Part shown: piece after piece, positions 1 through 10,438 of the stretch
Layout: the number at the start of each line of letters is the position of its first letter
Position numbering within the stretch: position 1 is the stretch's first letter
From: Noviherbaspirillum massiliense JC206
GTDB lineage: Bacteria > Pseudomonadota > Gammaproteobacteria > Burkholderiales > Burkholderiaceae_D
Direction: 5' to 3'
Length of the DNA: 64,000 nucleotides
NCBI RefSeq assembly: GCF_000312045.1
Contig: NZ_HE978634.1
Span: 1,978,098-2,042,097 of the forward strand
Translations under genes and position numbers: made by a program
The notes under the pieces: generated by a model
What the model saw: only the letters and a program-made list of their open reading frames with translations
Databases searched by the model: none
What the model was told of the DNA's origin: nothing

Positions 1-17
1 GGTGGTTTTACATGACA

Positions 18-323
18 TCAAGCATGCTGCTTGCGCAGGTAGCGATAGACAAAGCCAGGATAGCCGAGCACGAGGAAAAGGCAGGCAGTTACCGCGTAAA
101 ACTCCCACTTCTGCTCGAAGGCGTTGCCCATGCGAGATTCGATCATGCGGGCAAAAAGGATCACGAGCGCGTACAGAATGACCAGTTCGCATAGGCGCAG
201 CCACGCCGACTTGCGTGGCATACGCAGCGGAACCACGGCGAACAGGCGCTCATTCGCAAACGGCAGATTGGCGGCGAGCGCCGCCAGCAGAATCACGAAC
301 CAGCTAGAAAGAGAAACGTCCAC
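18..323 (-). CDS. DUF2818 family small membrane protein
   Basis: The 101-residue protein has about three hydrophobic segments (near residues 5-22, 42-60 and 74-92) and a basic C-terminus, so it should be an inner-membrane protein. It lies 33 bases after nuoN on the same strand as the last gene of the nuo run. A DUF2818 gene at this place is common in Burkholderiales, which suggests a role linked to complex I or its assembly, but no function is proven. Bases 1-17 after its stop hold nothing recognisable. Confidence 0.85.
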   Translation of the reverse strand: MDVSLSSWFVILLAALAANLPFANERLFAVVPLRMPRKSAWLRLCELVILYALVILFARMIESRMGNAFEQKWEFYAVTACLFLVLGYPGFVYRYLRKQHA

Positions 324-356
324 CGGAATTCAGCAAGCGCTCGCAGCGGTACTTGA

Positions 357-1841
357 TCAGGAAGCGAGCGTCTTGACGATGGCGTTCGCGCAAGCCGTCA
401 TCAAGGGGCCGGGCAACAGGCCCAGCACCAGGATGGCGAGACCGTTCACGCTCAAGGCGAAGCTCATGTCCTTGTTGACCACGATGCTGCTCTTGTCGGC
501 CGGCTCGTCGAAATACATCATCTTGACGACACGCAGGTAATAGAATGCACCGATCAGGGAGAACAGCACCGAGACCACCGCCAGCCACACCTGGCCGGTT
601 GCCAGCACAGACTGGATCACGGCCACTTTCGCATAGAAACCAACAGCGGGCGGGATACCGACCAGCGAGAACATCAGAATCAGCATGACGAAGGCAAACC
701 ACGGGCTGCGCTGATTGAGGCCCTTGAAGTCCTCGATGTTCTCGGCTTCGAAGCCGCTACGCGCAAGCAAGAGAATCATGCCGAAGGTCGCCAGTGTGGT
801 CAGCACATAAGTGATTGCATAGAACATTGCCGAGCTGTAGGCATTCGCGGCGGAAAACACGTTCCCGTTGACCACTCCGGATAGCAGGCCCAGCAGCATG
901 AAACCCATTTGCGCAATGGTCGAATAAGCCAGCATGCGCTTGAGATTGGTTTGCACGATGGCGGTGATGTTGCCGATCGCCATGGACAGAACGGCCAGGA
1001 AGGTCAGCATCTGCTGCCAGTCGATTGCAAGCGGCAGCAAACCTTCGACCAGCAGGCGGATACAGATCGCAAAGGTTGCCAGTTTCGGTGCTCCCCCAAC
1101 CAGCAGGGTAACCGGGGTCGGTGCGCCCTGATACACATCCGGTGCCCACATGTGGAACGGCGCTGCACCGAGTTTGAATGCAAGGCCCGCCACAATGAAC
1201 ACAACCCCGAACACAAGCACCGTCTTGTTCACGGTTCCGGATGCGGTCACCTTCGCCACTTCGAGCAGGTCGAGCGATCCGGTTGCGCCGTACAGCATCG
1301 AGATGCCGTACAGGAGGAAACCGGAAGACAGTGCACCAAGCACGAAATACTTCATCGCGGCTTCGGTGGAAACCATGTGCTCGCGACGCAATGCGACCAG
1401 CGCGTACAGGGACAAAGACATCAGTTCGAGGCCGAGATAAATGGCCAGGAAGTTGTTCCCTGAGATCATCACCATCTGCCCGAGCAGGGAGAACAGCGCC
1501 AAGGCGTAATATTCTCCACCCAGCATGCCGCTGACCATGCCGCGATCACCTACGTAGCGGCGTGAATAAATCAGGGACAAGCCGACAGCGAGATACGAAA
1601 ACAGCTTCAGCAGGCTCGACATCGGGTCTGACACGAACATGTTGTGGAAGGTGTAGACCGTCGTCCCGCTGTTGAAGTCGACGAAGCTCAACGCGCCGCA
1701 AACCACGAGCGTCAGGAGCGTCAGCGCATAGGTGATGTTGCGCTTTGCATCCGACAGGAACATGTCGATCAGCAAAATCGCCGATGTCGCAATCAGCAGG
1801 AATATTTCGGGATAAAGCGGAGTCAGGTTTGTGGTATTCAT
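357..1841 (-). CDS. nuoN: NADH-quinone oxidoreductase subunit N
   Basis: The 494-residue polytopic membrane protein is one of the three antiporter-like proton-pumping subunits of complex I. The conserved core is visible: a lysine in the segment [16 protein letters not shown], the [15 protein letters not shown] stretch around residue 300, and the [14 protein letters not shown] stretch near 390. The length fits the family (about 480-500). It follows nuoM after 36 bases and is the last canonical nuo gene. Confidence 0.97.
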   Translation of the reverse strand: MNTTNLTPLYPEIFLLIATSAILLIDMFLSDAKRNITYALTLLTLVVCGALSFVDFNSGTTVYTFHNMFVSDPMSSLLKLFSYLAVGLSLIYSRRYVGDRGMVSGMLGGEYYALALFSLLGQMVMISGNNFLAIYLGLELMSLSLYALVALRREHMVSTEAAMKYFVLGALSSGFLLYGISMLYGATGSLDLLEVAKVTASGTVNKTVLVFGVVFIVAGLAFKLGAAPFHMWAPDVYQGAPTPVTLLVGGAPKLATFAICIRLLVEGLLPLAIDWQQMLTFLAVLSMAIGNITAIVQTNLKRMLAYSTIAQMGFMLLGLLSGVVNGNVFSAANAYSSAMFYAITYVLTTLATFGMILLLARSGFEAENIEDFKGLNQRSPWFAFVMLILMFSLVGIPPAVGFYAKVAVIQSVLATGQVWLAVVSVLFSLIGAFYYLRVVKMMYFDEPADKSSIVVNKDMSFALSVNGLAILVLGLLPGPLMTACANAIVKTLAS

Positions 1842-1877
1842 TTCATCGTCGCCAAATTGCGCTCACTTGGTCGTTTC

Positions 1878-3368
1878 TTACTGCAGTTTTGAGACTGCGA
1901 CATGCTTGAGCAGATCCGCCACCGATGTCTGCATGGCATCGGTAAACGGTGCGGGGTAGACACCCATTGCGATGACTGCGATCGCCATCAGGCCAAGCAT
2001 GAAGAACTCGCGCCCGCTCAGATCCTGCAACTGCGCGACCTGCTTGTTGCCAACATCGCCGAAGACGACCCGCTTGACCAGCCACAAGGAGTAGGCCGCA
2101 CCCCAGATCAGTGCCGTGGCAGCCAGCAAGCCGATCCAGAAGTTGAATTTGACCGCGCCCAGAATGACCATGAATTCGCCCACGAAACCGGAGGTCGCAG
2201 GCAAGCCGCAGTTCGCCAGCGAGAACAGCACAAAGAACGCGGCGAAACGGGGCATGGTATTGATGACGCCGCCGTAGTCGGCGATCTGACGCGAATGCAT
2301 GCGGTCATACAACACGCCGATGCAGAGGAACATTGCGCCGGAGACGAAGCCGTGGGAAATCATCTGCACGATGGCGCCCTGCACCGACATGTCGTTGAAC
2401 ATGAAAAATCCGAGCGTGACGAAGCCCATGTGCGCCACGGAAGAATACGCTACCAGCTTCTTCATGTCGGCCTGCACCAGTGCCACCAGTCCGATATAAA
2501 TCACTGCAATCAGCGAAAGCGTGATGATGAAGCCGGACAGCGCATGGCTGGCGTCAGGGGCAATCGGCAGCGAGAAACGCAGGAAGCCATACGCGCCCAG
2601 TTTCAGCATGATCGCCGCCAGCACTACGGAGCCACCGGTCGGCGCTTCCACGTGGGCATCCGGCAACCAGGTATGCACCGGCCACATCGGGACCTTGACG
2701 GCGAATGCCATCAGGAAGGCCAGGAAGATCAGGATCTGCGCGTTCAAGGGCAGCGGCAGAGCATGCCAGTTCAGGATTTCAAAGCTGCCGCCGGACTTGA
2801 AGTAGAGGTACAGGATTGCAACCAGCGTCAGCAGGGAACCGAGCAAGGTATAGAGGAAAAACTTGATGGCGGCATAGACCCGGTTCGGCCCGCCCCATAC
2901 ACCGATGATGATGAACATCGGGATCAGCGTGGCTTCGAAGAACACGTAGAACAGCAGGCCGTCGAGGGCACAGAACACGCCGATCATCACTCCCGACAGA
3001 ATCAGGAAGGCACCCATGTATTGGGCGACCCTTTTTTCGATGACTTCCCATCCTGCAATGATGACGATCACCGTGATGAACGCGGTCAGCAGCACGAACC
3101 ACAGCGAAATACCATCGATGCCAAGGAAGTAGTTGACGTTGAAGCGCTCGATCCAGACGGTCTTTTCGACGAACTGCATGCCGTGCGCGGCATTATCGAA
3201 GCCCCGGAGCAAAGGCAGGGTAACGAGGAAACTGATCACCGAACCGGCAAGTGACAACCAGCGTACCAGCGACGGATTCTCGTCCCGGCCGACCGCCAGC
3301 ACAAGCAGACCAAATGCGATCGGACACCAGATCGCGAGACTCAGCAAAGGAATAGTTGACTGCATCAT
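1878..3368 (-). CDS. nuoM: NADH-quinone oxidoreductase subunit M
   Basis: This antiporter-like membrane subunit of complex I is 496 residues from the ATG at 3368; a second ATG follows directly at 3365. The open frame runs upstream to 3518, but that extension overlaps the nuoL end and has no family character, so I reject it. Family marks are the stretches KVPMWPVHTWLPDAHVEAP and KKLVAYSSVAHMGFVTLG, holding the channel lysines and histidines. It sits 26 bases after nuoL. Confidence 0.96.
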   Translation of the reverse strand: MMQSTIPLLSLAIWCPIAFGLLVLAVGRDENPSLVRWLSLAGSVISFLVTLPLLRGFDNAAHGMQFVEKTVWIERFNVNYFLGIDGISLWFVLLTAFITVIVIIAGWEVIEKRVAQYMGAFLILSGVMIGVFCALDGLLFYVFFEATLIPMFIIIGVWGGPNRVYAAIKFFLYTLLGSLLTLVAILYLYFKSGGSFEILNWHALPLPLNAQILIFLAFLMAFAVKVPMWPVHTWLPDAHVEAPTGGSVVLAAIMLKLGAYGFLRFSLPIAPDASHALSGFIITLSLIAVIYIGLVALVQADMKKLVAYSSVAHMGFVTLGFFMFNDMSVQGAIVQMISHGFVSGAMFLCIGVLYDRMHSRQIADYGGVINTMPRFAAFFVLFSLANCGLPATSGFVGEFMVILGAVKFNFWIGLLAATALIWGAAYSLWLVKRVVFGDVGNKQVAQLQDLSGREFFMLGLMAIAVIAMGVYPAPFTDAMQTSVADLLKHVAVSKLQ

Positions 3369-3394
3369 GGTTTGAATGGTTTTACTTCGCCAAC

Positions 3395-5440
3395 TTATTT
3401 GGCAAACGACGGGAACGGCATGAAGTAAATCAGGAAAGCCAGCACGCCCAGGATCATTACGAAAGCATAGTGATAGATATAGCCGGACTGGAGATGGCGG
3501 ATCAAGGCGGAGAACCATCCCACCACCTTCGCGCTGCCATTGACGATCAGGCCGTCAATCAACCCCCTGTCGCCGACATTCCAGAGTCCACCCCCGAGCA
3601 GACGTGCGCCTCGTGCGAAGACGACTTCGTTCAGCTTGTCCATGTAGTACTTGTTGTCCAGCACGGTGTAAATTCCATGGAACTTGCTGTAGAACCAGGC
3701 CGGCACCTTGCGGTTCACCATGTAGCAATAGTAAGCCGCGACCACGCCTGCTAGGGCCAGCGCAAAAGGCACGGTGGTAAATGCATGCAAGCCCATCGCC
3801 ACGGCGCCATGGAATTCCTTCGCGAGCTCTTCCATTGCGGGATGTGCTTCGCTCACGAAAATCACTCCCTTGAAGAAATCACCATAGAGCATCGGTTGAA
3901 TAGTGAAAAAGCCGATGATCACGGAAGGAATTGCCAGCAGTATCAGGGGTACCGTTACTACCCACGGCGCCTCGTGCGGCTTCTCACCCGGAGCGAGGCC
4001 ATGATGGTGCTCGTCGGCGTGTTCATCATGGCTGTGATCCTGATGCTCGGCGTGCGGCTTGCCGAAGCGCTCCTCGCCGTGGAATACCAGGAAATACATG
4101 CGGAACGAATAGAAGGCGGTCACGAATACACCTGCCATGACTGCGAAATAGGCAAAACCCGAGCCTGGAATGTTGGACAGCTGCACCGCCTCGATGATCG
4201 TGTCCTTCGAATAGAAGCCGGAGAAGAACGGGGTGGCGATCAGGGCCAGCGAGCCGATCAGCGAGGTGATCCAGGTGATCGGCATGTATTTGCGCAGACC
4301 GCCCATGTTGCGGATATCCTGGTCGTGATGCATGCCGATGATAACTGCGCCGGCGGCCAGGAACAGCAAGGCCTTGAAGAAGGCGTGTGTCATCAGGTGG
4401 AACACGGCAACGGAGTAGGCTGAAGCGCCGAGCGCCACAGTCATGTAGCCCAGCTGGGACAGGGTCGAATACGCCACTACCCGCTTGATATCGTTCTGGA
4501 TGACGCCGAGGAAGCCCATGAACAGCGCCGTGATTGCACCGATCACCAGCACGAAGGACAGCGCGGTTTCGGAAAGCTCGAACAGCGGCGACATGCGCGC
4601 CACCATGAAGATTCCGGCCGTCACCATGGTTGCGGCGTGGATCAGTGCGGAAATCGGGGTCGGGCCTTCCATTGAGTCCGGCAACCATACATGCAGCGGG
4701 AACTGCGCCGATTTGCCCATTGCACCGATGAACAGGCAGATGCAGGCAACCGTCAGGAGCATCCAGTCAGTACCGGGGAAAATCAGCGTTGCCAGCTCTT
4801 CCCTCTTGGCGAACACGTCGCCGTAATTCATGGAGCCGGCGTAGGCCAGCAGCAGGCCGATGCCGAGGATGAAGCCGAAGTCACCGACGCGGTTCACCAG
4901 GAAGGCCTTCATGTTGGCGAAGATCGCGCTCGGCCGGGTGAACCAGAAACCGATCAGGAGGTAGGACACGAGACCCACCGCTTCCCAGCCGAAGAACAGT
5001 TGCAGGAAGTTGTTGCTCATTACCAGCATCAGCATCGAGAAGGTAAAGAGCGAAATGTAGGAGAAGAAGCGGTTATACCCCGGATCGTCTGCCATGTACC
5101 CGATGGTGTAGATGTGCACCATGAGGGACACGAAGGTCACTACGCACATCATCATCGCAGTCAGACTGTCGATCAGGAAGCCGATTTCCAGCTTGACGCC
5201 GGCCACCGTCATCCACTCGTACAGCGTCCCGTTGTAAGTTGCTCCATCCATCACGGCCAGCAGTGTCTGGAACGAGATGATGAAAGCAACCAGCACGCCG
5301 AGGATCGTCACGGTGTGAGATGCCGACCGTCCGATCTTGTTGCCGAAAAACTTGGTGCCGAACAAGCCCGCGAGCGCGGAGCCTGCGAGAGGCGCCATCG
5401 GCACGGCCAGAAGGAGGTTAGGGTTGAGTTGCCCCGCCAT
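3395..5440 (-). CDS. nuoL: NADH-quinone oxidoreductase subunit L
   Basis: The 681-residue distal proton-pumping subunit of complex I has the proton-antiporter core: FGWEAVGLVSYLLIGFW near residue 150, KSAQFPLHVWLPDSMEGP near 245, and KRVVAYSTLSQLGYM near 320. The C-terminal part carries the long amphipathic helix region expected for NuoL. A histidine- and acid-rich loop (HQDHSHDEHADEHHHG) lies near residue 475 and could bind metal or simply be a species-specific loop. It is preceded by nuoK after 24 bases. Confidence 0.97.
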   Translation of the reverse strand: MAGQLNPNLLLAVPMAPLAGSALAGLFGTKFFGNKIGRSASHTVTILGVLVAFIISFQTLLAVMDGATYNGTLYEWMTVAGVKLEIGFLIDSLTAMMMCVVTFVSLMVHIYTIGYMADDPGYNRFFSYISLFTFSMLMLVMSNNFLQLFFGWEAVGLVSYLLIGFWFTRPSAIFANMKAFLVNRVGDFGFILGIGLLLAYAGSMNYGDVFAKREELATLIFPGTDWMLLTVACICLFIGAMGKSAQFPLHVWLPDSMEGPTPISALIHAATMVTAGIFMVARMSPLFELSETALSFVLVIGAITALFMGFLGVIQNDIKRVVAYSTLSQLGYMTVALGASAYSVAVFHLMTHAFFKALLFLAAGAVIIGMHHDQDIRNMGGLRKYMPITWITSLIGSLALIATPFFSGFYSKDTIIEAVQLSNIPGSGFAYFAVMAGVFVTAFYSFRMYFLVFHGEERFGKPHAEHQDHSHDEHADEHHHGLAPGEKPHEAPWVVTVPLILLAIPSVIIGFFTIQPMLYGDFFKGVIFVSEAHPAMEELAKEFHGAVAMGLHAFTTVPFALALAGVVAAYYCYMVNRKVPAWFYSKFHGIYTVLDNKYYMDKLNEVVFARGARLLGGGLWNVGDRGLIDGLIVNGSAKVVGWFSALIRHLQSGYIYHYAFVMILGVLAFLIYFMPFPSFAK

Positions 5441-5464
5441 AGTAAACCTTAATATTTTTTGTAA

Positions 5465-5773
5465 TTAACCCTTGAGGCTGTCGAGATCTTCCACATTGAT
5501 GGTGTCCAGATTGCGGAACAGCACCACCAGAATGGCAAGACCGATCGCGGATTCCGCCGCAGCCACCGTCAGAATGAAGAAAACAAAAATCTGCCCCGCC
5601 GCGTCGCCCAGATAGTGAGAGAAGGCGATGAAATTCATGTTGACCGCGAGGAGCATCAGTTCGATAGCCATCAGCAAGATGATGATGTTCTTCCGGTTCA
5701 GGAAAATGCCAACAATGGAAATTGCGAACAGAATCGCACCGAGGATCAGGTAATGTGCAAGCGATAAGGCCAC
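5465..5773 (-). CDS. nuoK: NADH-quinone oxidoreductase subunit K
   Basis: The 102-residue protein with three membrane helices is the standard NuoK size. The conserved glutamates sit in the second helix ([13 protein letters not shown]) and in the third ([13 protein letters not shown]); in the family these form part of the proton path. It lies 12 bases after nuoJ and 24 before nuoL. Confidence 0.97.
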   Translation of the reverse strand: MALSLAHYLILGAILFAISIVGIFLNRKNIIILLMAIELMLLAVNMNFIAFSHYLGDAAGQIFVFFILTVAAAESAIGLAILVVLFRNLDTINVEDLDSLKG

Positions 5774-5785
5774 GATGCTTCCCCT

Positions 5786-6430
5786 TTATTGTTTTTCAGC
5801 TGCGCCTGCAGCCGGTCGCCCGTTGCCGCTGCCACGTGCCGATTCGGCTTTCATGCTGACGATCCGAACACGATCATTGCGCTTGACCTTGACCGCCGCA
5901 GCCGGGTCCGTATACCTGATGTCCTTGCGGCGCCGTAGCGTCAATGCGACTGCGGCGACGATCGCAACCAGCAGCACGACCGCTGCGATTTCGAAGGCGT
6001 AGATGTACTGGGTATAGATCAGTTTGCCCAGTTCCTTGGTGTTGCCTATGTTCGCGGCGACTGCCGGAACCTGGGCATCCGGAGCCCAGAAGCCATGCAG
6101 CAGTACTGCGGCCATTTCAAGGACGATGACCACGCCTATGGTGGCGGCGAGCGGGAAATATCCCCAGAAGCCTTCACGCATCCTGTCGAGATTGATGTCC
6201 AGCATCATTACGACGAACAGGAATAGCACCATGACGGCGCCGACGTAAACCAGAACCAGCACGATGGCCAGGAATTCGGCTTTCAGCAGCATCCAGATGC
6301 CTGCTGCGGAAAAGAATGACAGCACGAGAAACAGTGCTGCATGCACCGGATTGCGGTCCGTGATGACACGCGTCGCGGCGAGAATCAGGATCGCCGAGAA
6401 CGCGTAAAACAGGGCAGTTTTAAATTCCAT
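5786..6430 (-). CDS. nuoJ: NADH-quinone oxidoreductase subunit J
   Basis: The 214-residue protein has five hydrophobic helices in its first 170 residues, including the conserved VYVGAVMVLFLFVVMML segment near residue 60-78. From about residue 166 a hydrophilic, arginine- and lysine-rich tail of roughly 48 residues follows, ending in a Gly/Pro/Ala-rich stretch. This subunit is part of the membrane domain near the quinone site and the first proton channel. It sits between nuoI and nuoK. Confidence 0.96.
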   Translation of the reverse strand: MEFKTALFYAFSAILILAATRVITDRNPVHAALFLVLSFFSAAGIWMLLKAEFLAIVLVLVYVGAVMVLFLFVVMMLDINLDRMREGFWGYFPLAATIGVVIVLEMAAVLLHGFWAPDAQVPAVAANIGNTKELGKLIYTQYIYAFEIAAVVLLVAIVAAVALTLRRRKDIRYTDPAAAVKVKRNDRVRIVSMKAESARGSGNGRPAAGAAEKQ

Positions 6431-6475
6431 GATGGGCAGAAAAGTCGACTAAATGCACAGCGAGGTCAAACGGCA

Positions 6476-6964
6476 TTACCGGTACTTCGCGTCGGCTTCA
6501 CGTGCCGCTGCAATCTGCGGCTCGTAACGGTCACCGATCGCCAGCAGCATCTCCTTCGTGTAATAAAGGTCGCCGCGCTTTTCGCCGTGATATTCCAGTA
6601 TGTTGGTTTCAACGATGGAATCGACCGGGCAGGATTCTTCGCAAAATCCGCAGAAAATGCACTTGGTCAGGTCGATGTCGTAACGTGTCGTGCGACGGGT
6701 ACCGTCGTCGCGTTCTGCCGATTCGATCGTGATAGCCAGTGCCGGGCAAACTGCTTCGCACAGTTTGCAGGCGATGCAGCGCTCTTCACCGTTTGGATAA
6801 CGACGCAGCGCGTGCAGGCCACGGAAGCGCGGTGATGCAGGAGTCTTCTCTTCCGGGAACTGGATCGTGATCTTGCGGGCAAACATGTAGCGGCCGGTCA
6901 AAGCTAATCCCTTGACCAGTTCGCGCAGCATCAGGCTGCTGAAAAAATCCTTTATGGCTTCCAT
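6476..6964 (-). CDS. nuoI: NADH-quinone oxidoreductase subunit I
   Basis: This 162-residue iron-sulfur subunit carries clusters N6a and N6b in the peripheral arm. Both ferredoxin-type motifs are intact: C63-C66-C69-C73 ([12 protein letters not shown]) and C102-C105-C108-C112 ([12 protein letters not shown]). The amphipathic N-terminus docks on the membrane domain. It is 23 bases after the end of nuoH. Confidence 0.97.
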   Translation of the reverse strand: MEAIKDFFSSLMLRELVKGLALTGRYMFARKITIQFPEEKTPASPRFRGLHALRRYPNGEERCIACKLCEAVCPALAITIESAERDDGTRRTTRYDIDLTKCIFCGFCEESCPVDSIVETNILEYHGEKRGDLYYTKEMLLAIGDRYEPQIAAAREADAKYR

Positions 6965-6987
6965 TTACTTGATCAGCCTCTTAATCT

Positions 6988-8054
6988 TTACTTCCAAATA
7001 TTCCATGGCGTTTGCATCCAGACCGCCACGATCAGCAGATAAGCGAGCGTCAGCGGAATGAATACTTTCCAGCCAAGGCGCATGATCTGGTCATAGCGGT
7101 AGCGCGGGAATGAGGCGCGCGCCCAGATGAATAACGACACGACAAAAATGCCTTGATGCCCAGCCAGATCCATCCCGGGATGAAGTCAAGGAACGCAAAC
7201 GGCGCAGTCCAGCCGCCAAGGAACATGACCGATGCCAGAGTGGAAATCAGGATCATGTTGGCGTACTCGGCGAGGAAGAACATCGCGAAGGACATGCCTG
7301 AATACTCAACCATGTGGCCTGCAACGATCTCGGACTCCCCTTCGACGACGTCGAACGGATGGCGGTTGGTTTCAGCGATGCCGGAAATGACGTAGATGAC
7401 GAAAATCGGCAGCAACGGCAACCAGTTCCAGGACAGGAAGGTCAGTCCCTTGTCGGCGAAAAATCCCCTCGCCTGCCCGAGAACGATTTCCGAAAGGTTC
7501 AGGCTGCCCGACACCATCAGGACGATGACGAGAGCAAAGCCCATTGCGATTTCATATGAAACCATTTGCGCGGACGCTCGCATGGCGCCCAGGAAGGCGT
7601 ACTTGGAATTCGACGCCCATCCGGCAATGATCACACCATAGACTTCCATCGACGTGATTGCCATGACAAACAGCAGGCCGGCGTTGACGTTTGCCAGCAC
7701 GCGATCCGGGCCGAATGGCACGACGGCCCAGGCTGCCAGGGCCGGCATGATGGTCATGATCGGAGCGATCACGAACAAGGCCTTGTTGGCGCGGGCCGGG
7801 ACGACAATTTCCTTCAGCAGCAGTTTCAGCGCGTCCGCGATCGGCTGCAGCAAGCCCGCCGGGCCGACGCGGTTCGGGCCGATGCGGACGTGCATCCAGC
7901 CGATCATCTTGCGTTCCCACAAGGTCAGATAGGCTACGAGGCCCATCAACGGCAGGACGATGCAGACGATCTTGGCCAGATTCCAGACCAGCGGCCAGAG
8001 GACGCCGAACCAGTTCTGTCCGTTCGCGTTAATGGTCATGAGCATCTGGTCCAT
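6988..8054 (-). pseudogene. nuoH: NADH-quinone oxidoreductase subunit H, one-base frameshift
   Basis: NuoH anchors the peripheral arm and forms much of the quinone chamber. The frame from 8054 reads as NuoH for about 300 residues, with the ALLFVIAP and [17 protein letters not shown] type segments and the [17 protein letters not shown] loop. At GIKAF it shifts into nonsense ending at 7050. The true C-terminus ([20 protein letters not shown] and on to PWNIWK) continues in another frame down to 6988. Adding one base to the five-A run at 7144-7148 restores [10 protein letters not shown]. Since complex I is otherwise intact, a sequencing or assembly error is likely, but a real mutation cannot be excluded. 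Its ATG overlaps the nuoG stop (TAATG). Confidence 0.9.
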
Positions 8055-10390
8055 TATGCTTTCTCCACACGAATCGAACCGAACATCGCACCAAGCGTCG
8101 CAGTCGAGGGATGGGCCGCTGCCACGCGCACCAGGTTAGCCGGGAGGCGCTTGTCAATGGCCGCAGCGAGAACGGCACTGCCCTGCCCCTGGATCACCCT
8201 TACATTACCGCCTTCAGCGATCCCGAGTTGCTCGGCCAGAGCGCTGGACAGCCATGCCTTTGGAGCCTGGGCGTCGTTGGTCAATTGCAGAGACGTCGCG
8301 CGACGCACGATTGCATCGGTAAAGTAAATCGGCACGTCGGCAATGCGCTCCAGTTGTTGCTGGGCCGGCTTCGCAACTGCCTTTGGCTGGATGTCGGCGA
8401 CATTGTTGAGCCTTGGCTGCAGGTCGGCCTCTTCCGCCTTGCTGGCACCGAGGACCTCGTTTCGGATCGCTTCAGAGCTGTCGTAATCGAAACCCGACAG
8501 TCCGAGCAGGTTGCCCAATACGCGCAATACCTTCCATGCCGGACGGGTTTCCATGTATGGCTTGACGCTGCCATTGAAGCTTTGAGCGCGGCCTTCGCAA
8601 TTGACGAAGGTGCCCGAAGTCTCGGCAAAAGGCGAAACCGGCAGCAGCACGTCGGCATAATCGAGGCCGTTCTTGTACGGAGACATGACGACGACCATTT
8701 CTGCCTTATCCAATGCTGCCCGTGCAGTCTGCGGATCGAAGCAGTCGAGTTCCGGCTCCGCGTGCAGCAATACATAAGCCTTGCGTGGCTGGGCAAACAT
8801 CTGCAGTGCGTTCGCGCCCTTGCCCGGCGTTGCGTTGGCGAGGTAGCCGCCGACGGTATTGGCTGCCTCGGTCAGATAGCCGAACTTGGCATCGGTGTGC
8901 AGCGCAATCCACTGGGCTGCGGCATGAAGCTGGGACGCCTGCGGATGCTGTGCTGCCGCATTGCCGAGCACCACGCCACGACGTTCGCCGGACAGCAGGT
9001 CATCGGCAATCCGTTTCGCTTCCTGCGACGGCTGGGTATTTTCAAAACCGGCCGGAGCAGCAATGCCCTTGGCATGGGCCACAGCCACAACGACTTCGCC
9101 GAGTGCCGACAGCCATTCGGATGGAGCCTTGATCATCCTGGTGGCCAAAGGCATCAGCAGGTCATCGTCGGTGCCATGCAGGATGCTGACCTTGGCGCCG
9201 TGCTTGGCGACATGCCGCAGGCGAGCAGCCAGCAGGGGATGGTCCTTGCGCAGGAAGGAGCCGATCACAAAAGCCCGATTCAGTTGACCGAATTCGGTGA
9301 TCGACATGCCCAGCCATGGGGTAATTTTGCCATCCAGGGCGAAGTCGGATTGGCGCGGACGGAAATCGACGTTGTCCGAACCCAGGCCGCGCATCAGTTT
9401 TTGCAGGAGCGACAACTCTTCCAGAGTGGAATACGATGCTGCCAGTGCGGCGATCGCGTCGGCGCCATGTTCGTGCCTGATGTTCCGCAAGCCGTGCGCG
9501 ACGTATTCGAGCGCGGTCTGCCAGTCGGTTTCCTGCCACTTTCCGCCCTGCTTGATCATGGGCACGGTCAACCGGTCTTCGCTGTTCAATCCTTCGTAGG
9601 AGAAGCGATCCTTGTCAGAGAGCCAGCATTCATTGACTGCTTCGTTCTCGAGAGGCAGCACGCGCATAACTTTTGCGCCCCTCACCTGTACGATCAGATT
9701 CGAGCCGAGGCCGTCATGCGGGCTCACGGATTTGCGACGCGACAATTCCCAGTTTCGGGCGGTATTAAGGAAAGGCTTGGAAAGCAAGGCACCGACCGGG
9801 CAGAGATCGATCATGTTGCCCGAAATTTCGGAATCGACAGTTTTACCGACGAAAGTCGTGATTTCCGAGTGCTCGCCGCGGTTCAGCATGCCGAATTCCA
9901 TGACACCGGCGACTTCCTGACCAAAGCGAACGCAGCGTGTGCATTGAATGCAGCGCGCCATGCCCTTCATCGAAATCAGGGGACCCACCTCCTTGGGAAC
10001 GACGACGCGCTTTTCTTCCTCGTAGCGCGAAGATGAGGATCCGTAGCCAACCGCCAAGTCCTGAAGCTGACACTCACCGCCCTGATCGCAGATCGGGCAA
10101 TCGAGCGGATGGTTAATCAGCAGGAACTCCATCACGCCCTGCTGCGCCTTTACCGCCTTCTCGCTGTGCGAGCGGACGACCATACCGGGAGTAACCGGCG
10201 TGGCGCAGGCCGGCAAGGGCTTCGGCGCCTTTTCGACTTCGACGAGGCACATGCGGCAGTTGGCCGCGATGGACAATTTTTTGTGATAGCAAAAATGCGG
10301 GATATAGGTGCCGGCTTTATTGGCAGCATCCATAACCATGCTGCCCTCGGGTACCTCTACCTTTTTACCATCAATTTCGATTTCAACCAT
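8054..10390 (-). CDS. nuoG: NADH-quinone oxidoreductase subunit G
   Basis: The 778-residue peripheral-arm subunit carries several iron-sulfur clusters. The N-terminus holds the 2Fe-2S ferredoxin cysteines ([15 protein letters not shown], then a fourth in LPACATP), the HxxxCxxC..C motif ([14 protein letters not shown]) and the 4Fe-4S set CIQCTRC...CPVGAL near residues 147-200. The rest is a degenerate molybdopterin-oxidoreductase domain that does not bind a cofactor in complex I. The stop overlaps the nuoH start. Confidence 0.97.
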   Translation of the reverse strand: MVEIEIDGKKVEVPEGSMVMDAANKAGTYIPHFCYHKKLSIAANCRMCLVEVEKAPKPLPACATPVTPGMVVRSHSEKAVKAQQGVMEFLLINHPLDCPICDQGGECQLQDLAVGYGSSSSRYEEEKRVVVPKEVGPLISMKGMARCIQCTRCVRFGQEVAGVMEFGMLNRGEHSEITTFVGKTVDSEISGNMIDLCPVGALLSKPFLNTARNWELSRRKSVSPHDGLGSNLIVQVRGAKVMRVLPLENEAVNECWLSDKDRFSYEGLNSEDRLTVPMIKQGGKWQETDWQTALEYVAHGLRNIRHEHGADAIAALAASYSTLEELSLLQKLMRGLGSDNVDFRPRQSDFALDGKITPWLGMSITEFGQLNRAFVIGSFLRKDHPLLAARLRHVAKHGAKVSILHGTDDDLLMPLATRMIKAPSEWLSALGEVVVAVAHAKGIAAPAGFENTQPSQEAKRIADDLLSGERRGVVLGNAAAQHPQASQLHAAAQWIALHTDAKFGYLTEAANTVGGYLANATPGKGANALQMFAQPRKAYVLLHAEPELDCFDPQTARAALDKAEMVVVMSPYKNGLDYADVLLPVSPFAETSGTFVNCEGRAQSFNGSVKPYMETRPAWKVLRVLGNLLGLSGFDYDSSEAIRNEVLGASKAEEADLQPRLNNVADIQPKAVAKPAQQQLERIADVPIYFTDAIVRRATSLQLTNDAQAPKAWLSSALAEQLGIAEGGNVRVIQGQGSAVLAAAIDKRLPANLVRVAAAHPSTATLGAMFGSIRVEKA

Positions 10391-10438
10391 GGCTGTCTCG
10401 CCTATGTATTCTTAACTACGCTGTATGACAGGTGCGAC

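Noticed and set aside
1902-3254. 450-residue open frame on the plus strand
   Set aside because: It is antisense to nuoM; composition is that of a complement of membrane protein codons.
3369-3518. N-terminal extension of nuoM
   Set aside because: It would overlap the end of nuoL and contains no NuoM sequence.
8111-10036. 641-residue open frame on the plus strand
   Set aside because: It is fully antisense to nuoG and has the low-information, His/Arg/Gln-rich composition of a shadow frame.
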